Shown here: piece by piece, positions 49,172-58,158 of the stretch
Position numbering within the stretch: the stretch's first letter is position 1
Layout of the letters: each line of letters starts with the position of its first letter
The notes under the pieces: generated by a model
The model's database searches: none
What the model was told of the DNA's origin: nothing
Seen by the model: the letters and a program-made list of their open reading frames with translations, nothing else
Program-made: the position numbers and the translations under genes
Assembly (NCBI RefSeq): GCF_045287255.1
Contig: NZ_CP137142.1
Location: forward strand, 868,001 to 932,000
Length of the DNA: 64,000 nt
Source: Henriciella sp045287255
GTDB taxonomy: Bacteria > Pseudomonadota > Alphaproteobacteria > Caulobacterales > Hyphomonadaceae
Direction of reading: 5' to 3'

Positions 49172-51109
49172 TTACTTTACTCCCTGCTCGGTCAGCGCCA
49201 GCGTGCATTCGTGCACCACGTCGCAGCCCATATAGATGTGACGATCGACGTCTTCTGTTTCATGTTTCCCTGCGAGCCAGAGAGTTAGAACTCCGGCTTC
49301 TTTGAGCGCTTTTGCGGCGGCTTCGGCCTCTTCGGTATAACGTGTATCGGCACCACACAGGACGGCGATACTGGCCCCGCTGGCGCGATAGGCGGCGGCG
49401 AGTTCGGCAGGGCTTTCTGGTGGGACAGGTGGGGATTTGGCCTCGATACCCCCAGCGGCAAACAGGTTGCGTGCGAAATCAGCGCGGGCGGTGTGTTCGG
49501 CAAGCGGGCCAAGCGTGGCAAGGAAGATGGCCGGGCGCGCACCTGTCTTTTCGAAGTGGGCTTCAGCGCGATCGCGCAGAGCTTCGAAGGGCGCAGCAAT
49601 CTGGATCGACTTTAGGGGTACAGCAACCGTGTCTTCGCCTTTTGGAGCTTCATAGCCGGGCAAGAGCGCATTGAGCCCTGAGGCATCAACCCCGTCTTTC
49701 GGTGTGACTGGCCCCGGATCACCAATTGGGGCGGCGACGCCTTCCAGCAATGGGAACTCGCTGACCCCGGTTATGGGGACTTTTCGGTGGCCAACATCTT
49801 TCATCAGAGCGGCGAGAGACTCAGCGATGCGTTCCTGAAACGCGCCAGCAATCAGGCTCTCAGCCAGACCACCTTCGCTTTCAATAGTCTGGAATTCTGC
49901 CCAGGCCGCTTCGGCCATGTCACGGGCGAGGGTTTCGCTGAACCAGGCCCCGCCGGATGGATCGGCAACCCGGCCAAGGCCGCTTTCTTCCATCGCCATG
50001 ATCTGCGTATTGCGCGCGATACGGCGACCAAGTTCTTCCGGCAGGCCCAGAGCCTCGTTGAACGGACGCACGGTGACAATGTCAGCTCCGCCAACGGCGC
50101 CTGCAAAACAGGAGGCGGTCCCGCGTAACATGTTTACCCAAGGGTCATAGCGCGTGAGCATGCGCGCGCTCGTGACCGCCTGAAGCCGCATTGGCTGGGC
50201 TTCAAGATCAAGAGCCTCGAGAACACGGACCCAGAGCTGACGCGCGGCGCGCAGCTTGGCGATGCCGAGACCGTAATTGCCATCAACATTCAGGGTGAAC
50301 AGGATTTGACCCGCAGCGGCTTCCGGGGCGAGCCCGGCCTTATCGAGACGGCGCAATGTATCGAGGGCAGACGCGATTAGAGCGGCAAGTTCCTGAGCTT
50401 CAGTACCGCCGGCTTCGTGCACGGGCCGCGCATCGGCGCGAAGGACGGTGGCGAGGGGGAATTTCGCAGTAAGGGTTTTGGTGAGCGCGGCGGTTTTGTC
50501 AAAGACAGCATCAAGGCCGCCACCGAGTTTGCCTGTCCGCATCAAAGTGCCGACAGGATCTATATTAAAAGCGAGTTTTGCGGTTTTGGCATCGCCTGCC
50601 TGTTCAGCCCAAACCGCGAGCAAGGCTGCGAGGCTGGCGCCTGTGCCTGCGCCGCAATGATCCAGCGCGATCGTCGCAATGTCTGCGCGTACGCCTTTGA
50701 GAGCGGTTGTCAGCGCCTCGCTGTCACAGAGCTGTATGCCAGACTGGCCTGAACAGTCATGGGCAAGCTCAATGCTGGAAACGCCGCGTTCAAGATCGCG
50801 CAGGATTTCGGCATTGGTCGCGACGGGATCAGGATGGGTAAAGCGCTGGCGAATATCCCATTGCAGATATGGATCAGGCTCAGCTTTCGCACCGCGCAAG
50901 TATGGCGCAGCCCCAAGCTGACCCAAAGGATTTGCTGCACTGCGGAAATCCGTTTCACGATACAAGGGTTTGATCGGCAGACCATCCCGTGTGCGTCGTG
51001 TGATCTTCTCAATCCCGCCACCTTTCAAGGCTTTTTCGACGGCGGCGAGCCAATCTGTTTCGGTCGCCTCATCAAAGCCAGTGGAGAGGGAAAGGAGATC
51101 ATCTGCCAT
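49172..51109 (-). CDS. mutA: Methylmalonyl-CoA mutase small subunit
   Basis: This 645-residue partner subunit shares the mutase fold but has lost the B12-binding HxDRG loop (the C-terminal domain reads LGPLAEHTARADF...), as is normal for the small subunit. Together with MutB it forms the heterodimer. The gene has no internal stop and is typical in length. It begins the mutA-mutB operon; the 121 bases before it to the divergent acyltransferase have no recognised riboswitch. Confidence 0.95.
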   Translation of the reverse strand: MADDLLSLSTGFDEATETDWLAAVEKALKGGGIEKITRRTRDGLPIKPLYRETDFRSAANPLGQLGAAPYLRGAKAEPDPYLQWDIRQRFTHPDPVATNAEILRDLERGVSSIELAHDCSGQSGIQLCDSEALTTALKGVRADIATIALDHCGAGTGASLAALLAVWAEQAGDAKTAKLAFNIDPVGTLMRTGKLGGGLDAVFDKTAALTKTLTAKFPLATVLRADARPVHEAGGTEAQELAALIASALDTLRRLDKAGLAPEAAAGQILFTLNVDGNYGLGIAKLRAARQLWVRVLEALDLEAQPMRLQAVTSARMLTRYDPWVNMLRGTASCFAGAVGGADIVTVRPFNEALGLPEELGRRIARNTQIMAMEESGLGRVADPSGGAWFSETLARDMAEAAWAEFQTIESEGGLAESLIAGAFQERIAESLAALMKDVGHRKVPITGVSEFPLLEGVAAPIGDPGPVTPKDGVDASGLNALLPGYEAPKGEDTVAVPLKSIQIAAPFEALRDRAEAHFEKTGARPAIFLATLGPLAEHTARADFARNLFAAGGIEAKSPPVPPESPAELAAAYRASGASIAVLCGADTRYTEEAEAAAKALKEAGVLTLWLAGKHETEDVDRHIYMGCDVVHECTLALTEQGVK

Positions 51110-51230
51110 CGGAATACCTGCTTCTTCATCTTTTTTCAGTGTGCAATGACGCAGTGCGGCAAAGAGGGCAAGAGGTTACGTTAAAGAAGTGGGGCTTGCA
51201 CCCTTTCCAGCATCGTTCTAGCCCGGCACA

Positions 51231-52256
51231 ATGACTCAGCCTGCAAACCGTTTTGATTTCCTGCGTCTGGTGTTTGCCTGCGGGGTCTTTCTCTATCACG
51301 CGGTTGTGCTGGCATCACTGGATGTCGGCGGGGTTTGGGAAGCCCGGCTCGCGGTGTTGGCCGAGACCTGCATTCAGGGTTTCTTTATCGTGTCCGGCGC
51401 GCTGGTGTACGGCTCATGGGAGCGCTCGCAAGGGCTGTCAGACTATGCTGGAAAGCGCGTGCGGCGGCTCTATCCGGCTTATCTGGTGATCATTCTGGTG
51501 CCTGCCGCGATCGGTTTGGCTCTTAGTTTTGATTTTGGGGCTGTGGGCCGTTATCTGGCAGCGAACCTGGTTTTCCTGAATTTTCTGGAACCAAACCTGC
51601 CTGGGGTATTTGCAGAGAACCGCTTCACCGAAGTGAATGGAGCATTGTGGACTCTGAAAATTGAGGTCCTGTTCTATATGTGTGTGCCGATACTGGCCTT
51701 CATCCTGACGGGCATGAAGCGGCTATGGTGGCTTGGCCTTGCGGTCTTGTATTTTGGCGGTGTCGTCTGGGCCTTGAGTGTTCCGCAGCTTATTGAGGGC
51801 TTCCTCGGTGAACGGATTGCGCGTCAGCTACCGGGGCAGATGGCTTATTTTGCCAGTGGTATGGTGCTGTGGCGGTTTTGGGATTGGGCGAAAGCGCAAT
51901 CTGGATTGCTTTTGCTGATTGGTAGTTTGGTGACGTTGGTCTCTTTCTTTATCCCGTTTGGTGAAGTGTTTCGCGCGGCGGGATTGGCTGCCTTGATCGC
52001 CGGTATTGCTTTCATGCCGGGTCCGGCTTTGAACGCTGCGCGCTGGGGGGATGTCAGCTATGGGGTTTATATCGTCCACTTCCCAATCTTGCAGACCATG
52101 GTCGCGTTTGGAGTGTTTACGCAACTCGGCGCAGTGGGCGGATTTGCAGCGGCAACAGTGCTGGTCTTCGGGCTTTCCTATGGGCTATGGTGGCTGATAG
52201 AGAAACCAGCGCTGAGACCCGATAGCCATTACAGGCAGGTCAGCAAGACGGAGTAA
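51231..52256 (+). CDS. Acyltransferase 3 family membrane protein
   Basis: This 341-residue polytopic protein (about ten helices) has the acyltransferase-3 signature FDFLRLVFA...FLYHAVVL with the conserved His near residue 24 and FIVSGALVYGS. Family members O-acylate extracellular glycans such as O-antigen, exopolysaccharide or peptidoglycan. No glycan genes are adjacent, so the acceptor is unknown. It ends seven bases before the LiuC-like gene and probably shares its transcript. Confidence 0.9.
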   Translation: MTQPANRFDFLRLVFACGVFLYHAVVLASLDVGGVWEARLAVLAETCIQGFFIVSGALVYGSWERSQGLSDYAGKRVRRLYPAYLVIILVPAAIGLALSFDFGAVGRYLAANLVFLNFLEPNLPGVFAENRFTEVNGALWTLKIEVLFYMCVPILAFILTGMKRLWWLGLAVLYFGGVVWALSVPQLIEGFLGERIARQLPGQMAYFASGMVLWRFWDWAKAQSGLLLLIGSLVTLVSFFIPFGEVFRAAGLAALIAGIAFMPGPALNAARWGDVSYGVYIVHFPILQTMVAFGVFTQLGAVGGFAAATVLVFGLSYGLWWLIEKPALRPDSHYRQVSKTE

Positions 52257-52262
52257 CAGGCC

Positions 52263-53057
52263 ATGGCCGAATATGAGACAATTACCCTTGATGCGACGCC
52301 CGGCGGCGTGGCCATCCTGACGTTGAATCGGCCAGAGCGTCGTAATGCGTTTAATGGGCAGGTGATTGGTGAGCTTACTGATGCGCTGGAAACGATTGAA
52401 GAGCAGGACGGCCTGCGCCTGGTCATCCTGCGTGGGGCCGGGGATGTGTTTTCGGCTGGGGCGGACCTGAAATGGATGGAAGCGGCGCAGGACTGGACCC
52501 GCGAGGATAATGAAGAAGATGCCATGGCGCTCGCGGTGATGCTGAAGAAGCTCGCCAACCTGCCGCAAATGACGCTGGCTTTGGTACAGGGCGCAGCCAT
52601 GGGCGGAGGAGCCGGATTGGTGGCAGCCTGTGATGTGGCTGTGGCGATGTCCGGGACGAAGTTCTCTTTCAGTGAGGTCAAGCTGGGCCTGACGCCAGCG
52701 ACGATTTCACCATTCGTGATTGAAGCCATTGGACCGCGCTGGGCAAAGGCTCTGTTTGTTACGGCTGAAGTCTTTGATGCCGGGTTCGCCGAGAAGATCG
52801 GCCTGGTCCAGTATACAGTTGATGACAGTCAGGCGATGACGGAGATGGAAGAATATCTGGCGGGTCTCGCTATGGCGGCGGCACCGGGCGCGGTACATGA
52901 TGCCAAGCGCCTGGTTGCTGATTTTTCTGGCGCCCCAATTACGGATGCGCTCAGCCGGGAAAGCGCCAAGCGGATTGCCGCGCGCCGGGTTTCCGATGAA
53001 GGCCGTGAGGGCCTTTCAGCGTTTCTTGAGAAACGCAAACCAAACTGGACGACATAG
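52263..53057 (+). CDS. Enoyl-CoA hydratase/isomerase family protein (methylglutaconyl-CoA hydratase-like)
   Basis: This 264-residue crotonase-fold protein has RNAFNGQVIGEL, SAGADLKWM and GGGAGLVAACD with SEVKLGLTPATISPFV. The GGGAGLV/SEVxLGLxPATISP combination is typical of methylglutaconyl-CoA hydratase (LiuC) of leucine catabolism, where the first Glu of classical hydratases is replaced. No other liu genes are near, so this specificity is a proposal. It follows the acyltransferase gene by seven bases. Confidence 0.85.
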   Translation: MAEYETITLDATPGGVAILTLNRPERRNAFNGQVIGELTDALETIEEQDGLRLVILRGAGDVFSAGADLKWMEAAQDWTREDNEEDAMALAVMLKKLANLPQMTLALVQGAAMGGGAGLVAACDVAVAMSGTKFSFSEVKLGLTPATISPFVIEAIGPRWAKALFVTAEVFDAGFAEKIGLVQYTVDDSQAMTEMEEYLAGLAMAAAPGAVHDAKRLVADFSGAPITDALSRESAKRIAARRVSDEGREGLSAFLEKRKPNWTT

Positions 53058-53122
53058 ACAGCAATTGACGATATCGGGGGCGCGCGTTAGCTCGCTCCCA
53101 GTACCGAACTGGAAGATTGACC

Positions 53123-53317
53123 ATGACTGTAAAGCCGGATTTCAATGCCCCCGAAGTGATCTTTGTTGAGGAGCGCAAGGTTGCCTGTGATGGCGGTGGC
53201 GGTGCGCTGGGGCACCCGATCACGTGGTATGAGATGGGTGATGATGACATGGTCGAATGCAAGTATTGCGACCGCCGCTTCATCTTGAAAGGCGGCAAGG
53301 CCGACCCGAGCGCTTAG
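53123..53317 (+). CDS. Zinc-finger protein (NDUFS6/complex I accessory type)
   Basis: This 64-residue protein has the pattern VACDGG...GHP...VECKYCDRRFIL, the zinc-binding Cys/His set of the NDUFS6-like (zf-CHCC) family. Alphaproteobacterial members are found with respiratory complex I, or as free small proteins. GGAAG precedes ATG 53123; an in-frame TTG lies at 53117. It lies 65 bases after the hydratase gene on the same strand. Confidence 0.88.
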   Translation: MTVKPDFNAPEVIFVEERKVACDGGGGALGHPITWYEMGDDDMVECKYCDRRFILKGGKADPSA

Positions 53318-53342
53318 TCGGCCTTATTTCTTGATTTCACAT

Positions 53343-54281
53343 TTAGTCTGCGGCTGAACGCACAAGATCCTGATAGACCAATGTGGTGAAGCGTGGCTCT
53401 GTCATGAAGCTACTCGCCCAGTCCTCCACCCATGGGGTGAGCGGGGCGGCATCCAGCGTTTCATCAAGGGTTTTACCCGCATCGACTTCAACCTTTACAG
53501 CGGCGACCACGCTATCCAGCATATCCAATGTGGCGGCGAAATCAGCCTTGGTGGCAAGCCCGCCATGGCCGGGAATGATGCGCGTCTCTGCATTGGCGAG
53601 ATCGCTCATGGTCTGCGTCGCAGCGATAAAACCAGCGAATGTTCCACCAGATGTGATGTCAACAAATGGGAAGCTACCATTGAACATCAGGTCACCGGTG
53701 TGAATGACATTGGCTTCCTCAAAATGGATGAACGTGTCGCCATCGGTATGCGCGGTTGGGGCGTGGATGAGGCGAATGGTTTGGCCGTTCAGATAAAGCG
53801 TCATCTGATCATTGAATGTGATAACGGGCCAGGCTTCGGGCGGGCTTGCTTTAGTGGTGATTTCCTGCCCACCAAACCATTCGCGTGTGACATCAACGGT
53901 GACGCGATCACGAACGCCCTGATGGGCAATGATGGTTGCGCCAGCGCCATTGATGGCTGCGTTGCCACCGACATGATCCCCATGCCAGTGCGTGTTGACG
54001 AGAAAGCGCGGCTTGTCCTCAGCGATTGCATCGATCGCGTCCAGAATGCCCGGGGCCATGTCGGCATACTGGCTATCAATCACGAAGACGCCGTCTTCGC
54101 CGGCCAGAACGCCAATATTTCCCCCGCGCCCCTGTAGCATGTAGAGACCATCGCCGAGATCGGTTGTCACAACGGCCACAGGTTGGGCTTGCTGGTTAAC
54201 TGGCAAATGTACACCATGGGCCGTAGCCGCAGGTAAAAGGGCAAGGCCGATGGCCGTTGCTAAAAGGGTCTGGCGGATCAT
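53343..54281 (-). CDS. Exported MBL-fold metallo-hydrolase
   Basis: This 312-residue protein has a signal peptide (about residues 1-21, ending TAHG) and a metallo-beta-lactamase fold. The metal-binding HWHGDH motif is intact, with later ligands in THTDGDTFI and PGHGG. It resembles secreted MBL proteins annotated as B3-like or quinoprotein-relay hydrolases. A beta-lactamase activity should not be assumed. It is a single-gene unit converging with the zinc-finger gene. Confidence 0.88.
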   Translation of the reverse strand: MIRQTLLATAIGLALLPAATAHGVHLPVNQQAQPVAVVTTDLGDGLYMLQGRGGNIGVLAGEDGVFVIDSQYADMAPGILDAIDAIAEDKPRFLVNTHWHGDHVGGNAAINGAGATIIAHQGVRDRVTVDVTREWFGGQEITTKASPPEAWPVITFNDQMTLYLNGQTIRLIHAPTAHTDGDTFIHFEEANVIHTGDLMFNGSFPFVDITSGGTFAGFIAATQTMSDLANAETRIIPGHGGLATKADFAATLDMLDSVVAAVKVEVDAGKTLDETLDAAPLTPWVEDWASSFMTEPRFTTLVYQDLVRSAAD

Positions 54282-54361
54282 GTGAAAACTCTCCCGATCT
54301 GTTTCCAGACAGGATTTAGAGGGCTTACACCAGATGGCCAGTCACGATCACGTTTACAGGC

Positions 54362-54835
54362 TTAAGCGGCTGTTTGAGTCAGCGCCTTTTCGCAAATGAT
54401 CGCGGCAATGGCGTTGCGGTCTTCAGCATTGCGCAGGCGGTCACGCAGGTCCGCCTGACGGAAGGTGCGGCTGACCTGAGCGAGGGCGCGCAAATGGTCT
54501 GCGCCTGAGCCGTGTGGAGCCAGAAGCATGAAAATCAGGTCACAAGGACGACCATCAATGGAGTCGAAATCAACACCATCCGTGAGACGAACAAAGCCGC
54601 CAACGGCTTTCTCAATCCCTTCAATGCGGGCATGGGGAATGGCTACGCCTTCCCCCACACCTGTAGAGCCGAGGCTCTCGCGTTCCATAACGGCGTCAAA
54701 TACATCCCGTCCTTCAATGCCCAGCGTGTCAGCCAAGGCATTTGCCAGCGTGCAAAGAATTTCTTTGCGGCTGTCACTCGATTGAATGTCGAGGATTATG
54801 CCACCCGTCAGAAGGCCGCTAAGATCAGTCGTCAT
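54362..54835 (-). CDS. ptsN: PTS IIA-like nitrogen-regulatory protein PtsN
   Basis: This 157-residue EIIA-Ntr is phosphorylated at His68 (GEGVAIPHARIEG) by the NPr/EI-Ntr relay and regulates nitrogen, potassium or lipid metabolism in different bacteria. The ATG at 54835 begins the homology (MTTDLSGLL); the open frame reaches 54907 and overlaps hpf. It sits 16 bases after hpf, the usual neighbour, but rpoN, usual upstream of hpf, is absent here. Confidence 0.92.
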   Translation of the reverse strand: MTTDLSGLLTGGIILDIQSSDSRKEILCTLANALADTLGIEGRDVFDAVMERESLGSTGVGEGVAIPHARIEGIEKAVGGFVRLTDGVDFDSIDGRPCDLIFMLLAPHGSGADHLRALAQVSRTFRQADLRDRLRNAEDRNAIAAIICEKALTQTAA

Positions 54836-54851
54836 TTTATGACCTGTTGGT

Positions 54852-55430
54852 TCAGCTTGCTGCCGAATGACCTGAAGGGTCGACCCAGCCAATATTCCCA
54901 TCTTCACGGCGATACACCATGTTCAGGGCGCCGTGTTTCACATTTCGAAACAAAACGGCAGGGGTTTCTGACAGTTCAAGCTGCATTACAGCCTCTGAAA
55001 CAGACATGGTTTTCACGTCCGAAGCCGATTCTGCGATGATCAGAGGAGCATCCCCGGCATCTTCGGTTGCTTCAGCTTCACCAGAGCCTTTCAGGATTGA
55101 AAAGGCGGCCGGTTCACTCGGCATCGGTGTACGCTTGTGATGATCTTTGAGTTTGCGGTGATAGCGCCGCACACGCTTCTCCATCTTGTCGAGCGCCTCT
55201 TCAAAAGAGGCATACGGATCATTGGCTGACCCGGACGACTGGAGCACAATTCCTGAAGGTAAGTGGACCGTGCAGTCGCTGAGAACCTCGTGACCGCGTT
55301 TTTCAACGGTCACAGTCGCATCAAAGCTACGGTCGAAATATTTATGAACAGCAGACTCAAGTCCGTCTTCGATGCGCTCACTGAGCGCTTGACCGACGTC
55401 CATGTGCCGTCCTGCAATTTGAATTGTCAC
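54852..55430 (-). CDS. hpf: Ribosome hibernation promoting factor (long form)
   Basis: This 192-residue long HPF has the S30AE ribosome-binding domain (residues 1-100: MTIQIAGRHMDVGQAL...VHLPSGIVLQ) and the C-terminal dimerisation domain with VMQLELSETPAVLFRNVKHGALNMVYRREDGNIGWVD. Long HPF makes 100S ribosome dimers in resting cells. It has a good start at 55430 (GGAGGTCATCC before the ATG) and is followed by ptsN. Confidence 0.95.
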   Translation of the reverse strand: MTIQIAGRHMDVGQALSERIEDGLESAVHKYFDRSFDATVTVEKRGHEVLSDCTVHLPSGIVLQSSGSANDPYASFEEALDKMEKRVRRYHRKLKDHHKRTPMPSEPAAFSILKGSGEAEATEDAGDAPLIIAESASDVKTMSVSEAVMQLELSETPAVLFRNVKHGALNMVYRREDGNIGWVDPSGHSAAS

Positions 55431-55553
55431 GGATGACCTCCGTTGGTTTGTATGTCCAGTATATCGGACGAAGTGAGATTTACGAGCCTCACAGGGCTAA
55501 TTTCGGTGGATAATCAGGTGATTGCAAGCCCTGCGACCAAATGTGATTAGGTT

Positions 55554-56387
55554 TTAATCGCGCAGCAGTTCGTTAATGCCTGTCTTTGCGCGTGTTCGCT
55601 CGTCTACTGTTTTAACAATTACAGCACAGGCGAGAGATGGGCCGCCATTCGGATCGGGTAAAGTGCCCGGAACGACGACGGAATAGGGCGGGACTTTGCC
55701 GTAGGAAATGGCCCCGGTGGCGCGGTCCACAATTTTGGTGGATTGGGTGATAAAGACGCCCATCGCGATCACAGAGCCTTTGCCAACGATGACGCCTTCG
55801 ACGACTTCTGAGCGCGCGCCGATAAAACAATCATCTTCAATAATCGTTGGGTTCGCCTGTAGGGGCTCCAACACGCCGCCAATCCCGGTTCCAGCAGAGA
55901 TATGGCAGTTCTTGCCAACCTGTGCGCAGGAGCCGACAGAAGCCCAGGTGTCGATCATTGTCCCTTCGCCGACATAAGCGCCGATATTGGTGTAGGAAGG
56001 CATCAGGATCGCGCCGGGTGCGATATAGGCCCCGCGACGCACGGCCGCGGGCGGAACCGCGCGGAAACCAGCGGCTTCAAACTCACTTGCGCCCCAACCT
56101 TCAAACTTGCTGGGCACCTTGTCCCACCATGTGCCGCGATGGCCAGGGCCGCCGTCCATGATGGTGTTTGGGTTCAGGCGGAAGCTGAGCAGAACGGCCT
56201 TCTTGAGCCATTGATTGACGTGCCACTCGCCCGGTGTTGCTGTTGGCTCAGCTACGCGGGCTTCGCCGCTATCAAGCAGATCAAGGGCAGCATCGACAGC
56301 TTCGCGGATTTCCCCTTGTGTTTCCGTGCTGATATCGGCGCGGTTGTCCCAGGCACTATCAATCAAGGCGGCGAGGCGGTCAGTCAT
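55554..56387 (-). CDS. dapD: Tetrahydrodipicolinate N-succinyltransferase
   Basis: This 277-residue left-handed beta-helix enzyme succinylates tetrahydrodipicolinate in lysine and diaminopimelate synthesis. Hexapeptide repeats run through residues 105-215 and the active-site stretch GGVLEPLQANPTIIEDDCFIGARSEVVEG is typical. It is the third gene of a minus-strand group with a pyrimidine nucleotidase and DUF1036 protein upstream. Confidence 0.96.
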   Translation of the reverse strand: MTDRLAALIDSAWDNRADISTETQGEIREAVDAALDLLDSGEARVAEPTATPGEWHVNQWLKKAVLLSFRLNPNTIMDGGPGHRGTWWDKVPSKFEGWGASEFEAAGFRAVPPAAVRRGAYIAPGAILMPSYTNIGAYVGEGTMIDTWASVGSCAQVGKNCHISAGTGIGGVLEPLQANPTIIEDDCFIGARSEVVEGVIVGKGSVIAMGVFITQSTKIVDRATGAISYGKVPPYSVVVPGTLPDPNGGPSLACAVIVKTVDERTRAKTGINELLRD

Positions 56388-56407
56388 TGGCGTCTCTTTT
56401 CAGGTTT

Positions 56408-57103
56408 TCAGGCGGTCAGGCCCTGTAGAAATTGGGTTAGGTTGCCGGTCACATAGTCAATGTGATCGGGTCGGTCATCCCCTGATGCAGCAGGACGGGC
56501 ATTTTCTGGTTCATGGCTCCAATCTTTTTCGGAATGAACCAGGACTGTTGAGAAGCCCATCGCATGGGCAGGGGCAAGATTGCGCGCGAGGTCTTCAAAG
56601 AAGACAGCGCGGTCCGGAGCGAAGCCGAACCGCTCCAGAAAAGCATCATAGGAGGATTGGTTTGGCTTCGGCGTATAATCGCTGTCCTCAATGGCGAACT
56701 GGCCATCAAAGATACCCGACAGGCCCATATAATCCGTCACGCGCTCAGCATGGCGACGGGAACCGTTTGTGTAGATGTATTTCTGACCGGGCAGGGCCTT
56801 CAGCGCTGCAGCGAGATCGGGCGTCTGGGGCAGAGGAGAGAGATCAATTTCATGCACATGGGCGAGGAAATCAGCCGGGTCCATACCGTGCAGGCTCATC
56901 AAGCCGTTCAAGGTTGTGCCATGTTCGGCATAGTATTGTTTCTGAACCTTGCGGGCCTCGACCTTATCCATGCGCAGGAAGCGGGCGACAAAGTCGGTCA
57001 TCCGCTGGTCAATCTCAGCGAAGAGATCACATTCGGCGGGGTAGAGCGTGTTATCGAGGTCAAAGACCCAGACATTGCGGGTTTGCAGGGCTTCAAATGG
57101 CAT
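56408..57103 (-). CDS. HAD pyrimidine 5'-nucleotidase
   Basis: This 231-residue HAD hydrolase has the nucleophile motif DLDNTLYPAECDLF (Asp15, Asp17) and the FFEDLARN motif of the pyrimidine 5'-nucleotidase (SDT1-like) family. In alphaproteobacteria it often lies near argB and dapD, as here. It dephosphorylates pyrimidine mononucleotides or related sugars phosphates. It is downstream of the DUF1036 gene by nine bases. Confidence 0.9.
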   Translation of the reverse strand: MPFEALQTRNVWVFDLDNTLYPAECDLFAEIDQRMTDFVARFLRMDKVEARKVQKQYYAEHGTTLNGLMSLHGMDPADFLAHVHEIDLSPLPQTPDLAAALKALPGQKYIYTNGSRRHAERVTDYMGLSGIFDGQFAIEDSDYTPKPNQSSYDAFLERFGFAPDRAVFFEDLARNLAPAHAMGFSTVLVHSEKDWSHEPENARPAASGDDRPDHIDYVTGNLTQFLQGLTA

Positions 57104-57111
57104 TCTCGACC

Positions 57112-58158
57112 CTATTGCACACGCACGGGATCACCGAAATCCCGGTCAAAGAATTCAAACACCAGTTTGCGGTTTTCAGGGGCTGGGGTCGCTACGAATT
57201 GCCCGGTCCGGAAAGCGGCAGCTTCACATTCGGTTCGTCCGGTAATGGCAAACTTGGAGCGTGAGACACAGAAAGGATCATTGCCCCGGCGTAGCGTGCG
57301 GATGGTGCCATCCTCCATCTCCATCTCTGCATAAGCAAAATGTTCAGCCTGCAAGAGCGGGTCATCGATAACGCGGGCGCATCCTCCGGCCTCAAGCAGC
57401 CACCAGCCGCGGCTTTCCCAGCCCTCACCGCGCCGACGCGCCATGGCGCTCCAGATCCGGTTCTCGGTGCGGTTACAGAAAGTCAGGCCGACATTACGCG
57501 AGCGCTCAATCGCGGCCTGTTCCAGGATGTCCACGAGGTCTGTGTCGGATGTTCGGGCATCGAGCCCTTTGCTAACGAGAAAGTCGCCAATCGCGCGGCG
57601 CGTCCGAGGGCCAAGATTGCCATCAATATTGCCCGTAAAAATGCCCGCATCATAAAGCAGGCGCTGCACTCCAGCGGCTTCAGACTCTTGTAGGCTTAAC
57701 TCCTCTGTCTCTGTGAAAGAGGTGCGCCAGCGCGTCCGGTTTTCTATCAGGACAGGCTGGAACCCTTCAGACACCAGACCCATAACACTGCACTCTGGGA
57801 TGGTTTCGATCGAGAAGCTGCCTGTTGGATCGACGCAGAGTGGAAACTCGCCGCGCCATGTCTTTGGTCCGCCGCGATGTGCGGTTGAGGAGCGGCCATA
57901 AAGGTAGTGAATGCCCGGTGTCAGGGGGCCATTCTGCACGATCTCGCAGGCGCCGGGGCGTAAGCGGGTCCAGCCGCTGACAACAATGCCCGTGTCTTCA
58001 AATCGGGCGGTTGCCGTTTCGATAATATAGCTGGTCTCGTTACACACGCTCCAGCCTGTATCCTCCTGCTGAGCACTAGCTTTGGCATATAGCGCCGTCG
58101 CGAAGGCTAGAAGTGTGCTGAGGAGAAGAAATCTAGTAAATAATTGTACCTGCGCCAT
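57112..58158 (-). CDS. DUF1036 protein with a central peptidoglycan-binding-like domain
   Basis: This 348-residue exported protein has a signal peptide (about residues 1-30), a DUF1036 domain (WSVCNETSYIIETATARFED..., about 35-145), a peptidoglycan-binding_1-like helical part (about 180-230: QRLLYDAGIFTGNIDGNLGPRTRRAIGDFLVSKGL) and a second DUF1036 domain (about 245-335: LTFCNRTENRIWSAMARR). The ATG at 58158 overlaps the end of argB by 26 bases; the frame is open to 58257 but inside argB. DUF1036 has no known function; the middle domain suggests cell-wall contact. Confidence 0.85.
   Translation of the reverse strand: MAQVQLFTRFLLLSTLLAFATALYAKASAQQEDTGWSVCNETSYIIETATARFEDTGIVVSGWTRLRPGACEIVQNGPLTPGIHYLYGRSSTAHRGGPKTWRGEFPLCVDPTGSFSIETIPECSVMGLVSEGFQPVLIENRTRWRTSFTETEELSLQESEAAGVQRLLYDAGIFTGNIDGNLGPRTRRAIGDFLVSKGLDARTSDTDLVDILEQAAIERSRNVGLTFCNRTENRIWSAMARRRGEGWESRGWWLLEAGGCARVIDDPLLQAEHFAYAEMEMEDGTIRTLRRGNDPFCVSRSKFAITGRTECEAAAFRTGQFVATPAPENRKLVFEFFDRDFGDPVRVQ

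Noticed and set aside
51110..51230. B12 riboswitch before methylmalonyl-CoA mutase
   Set aside because: The gap is 121 bases and contains no B12-box-like sequence.
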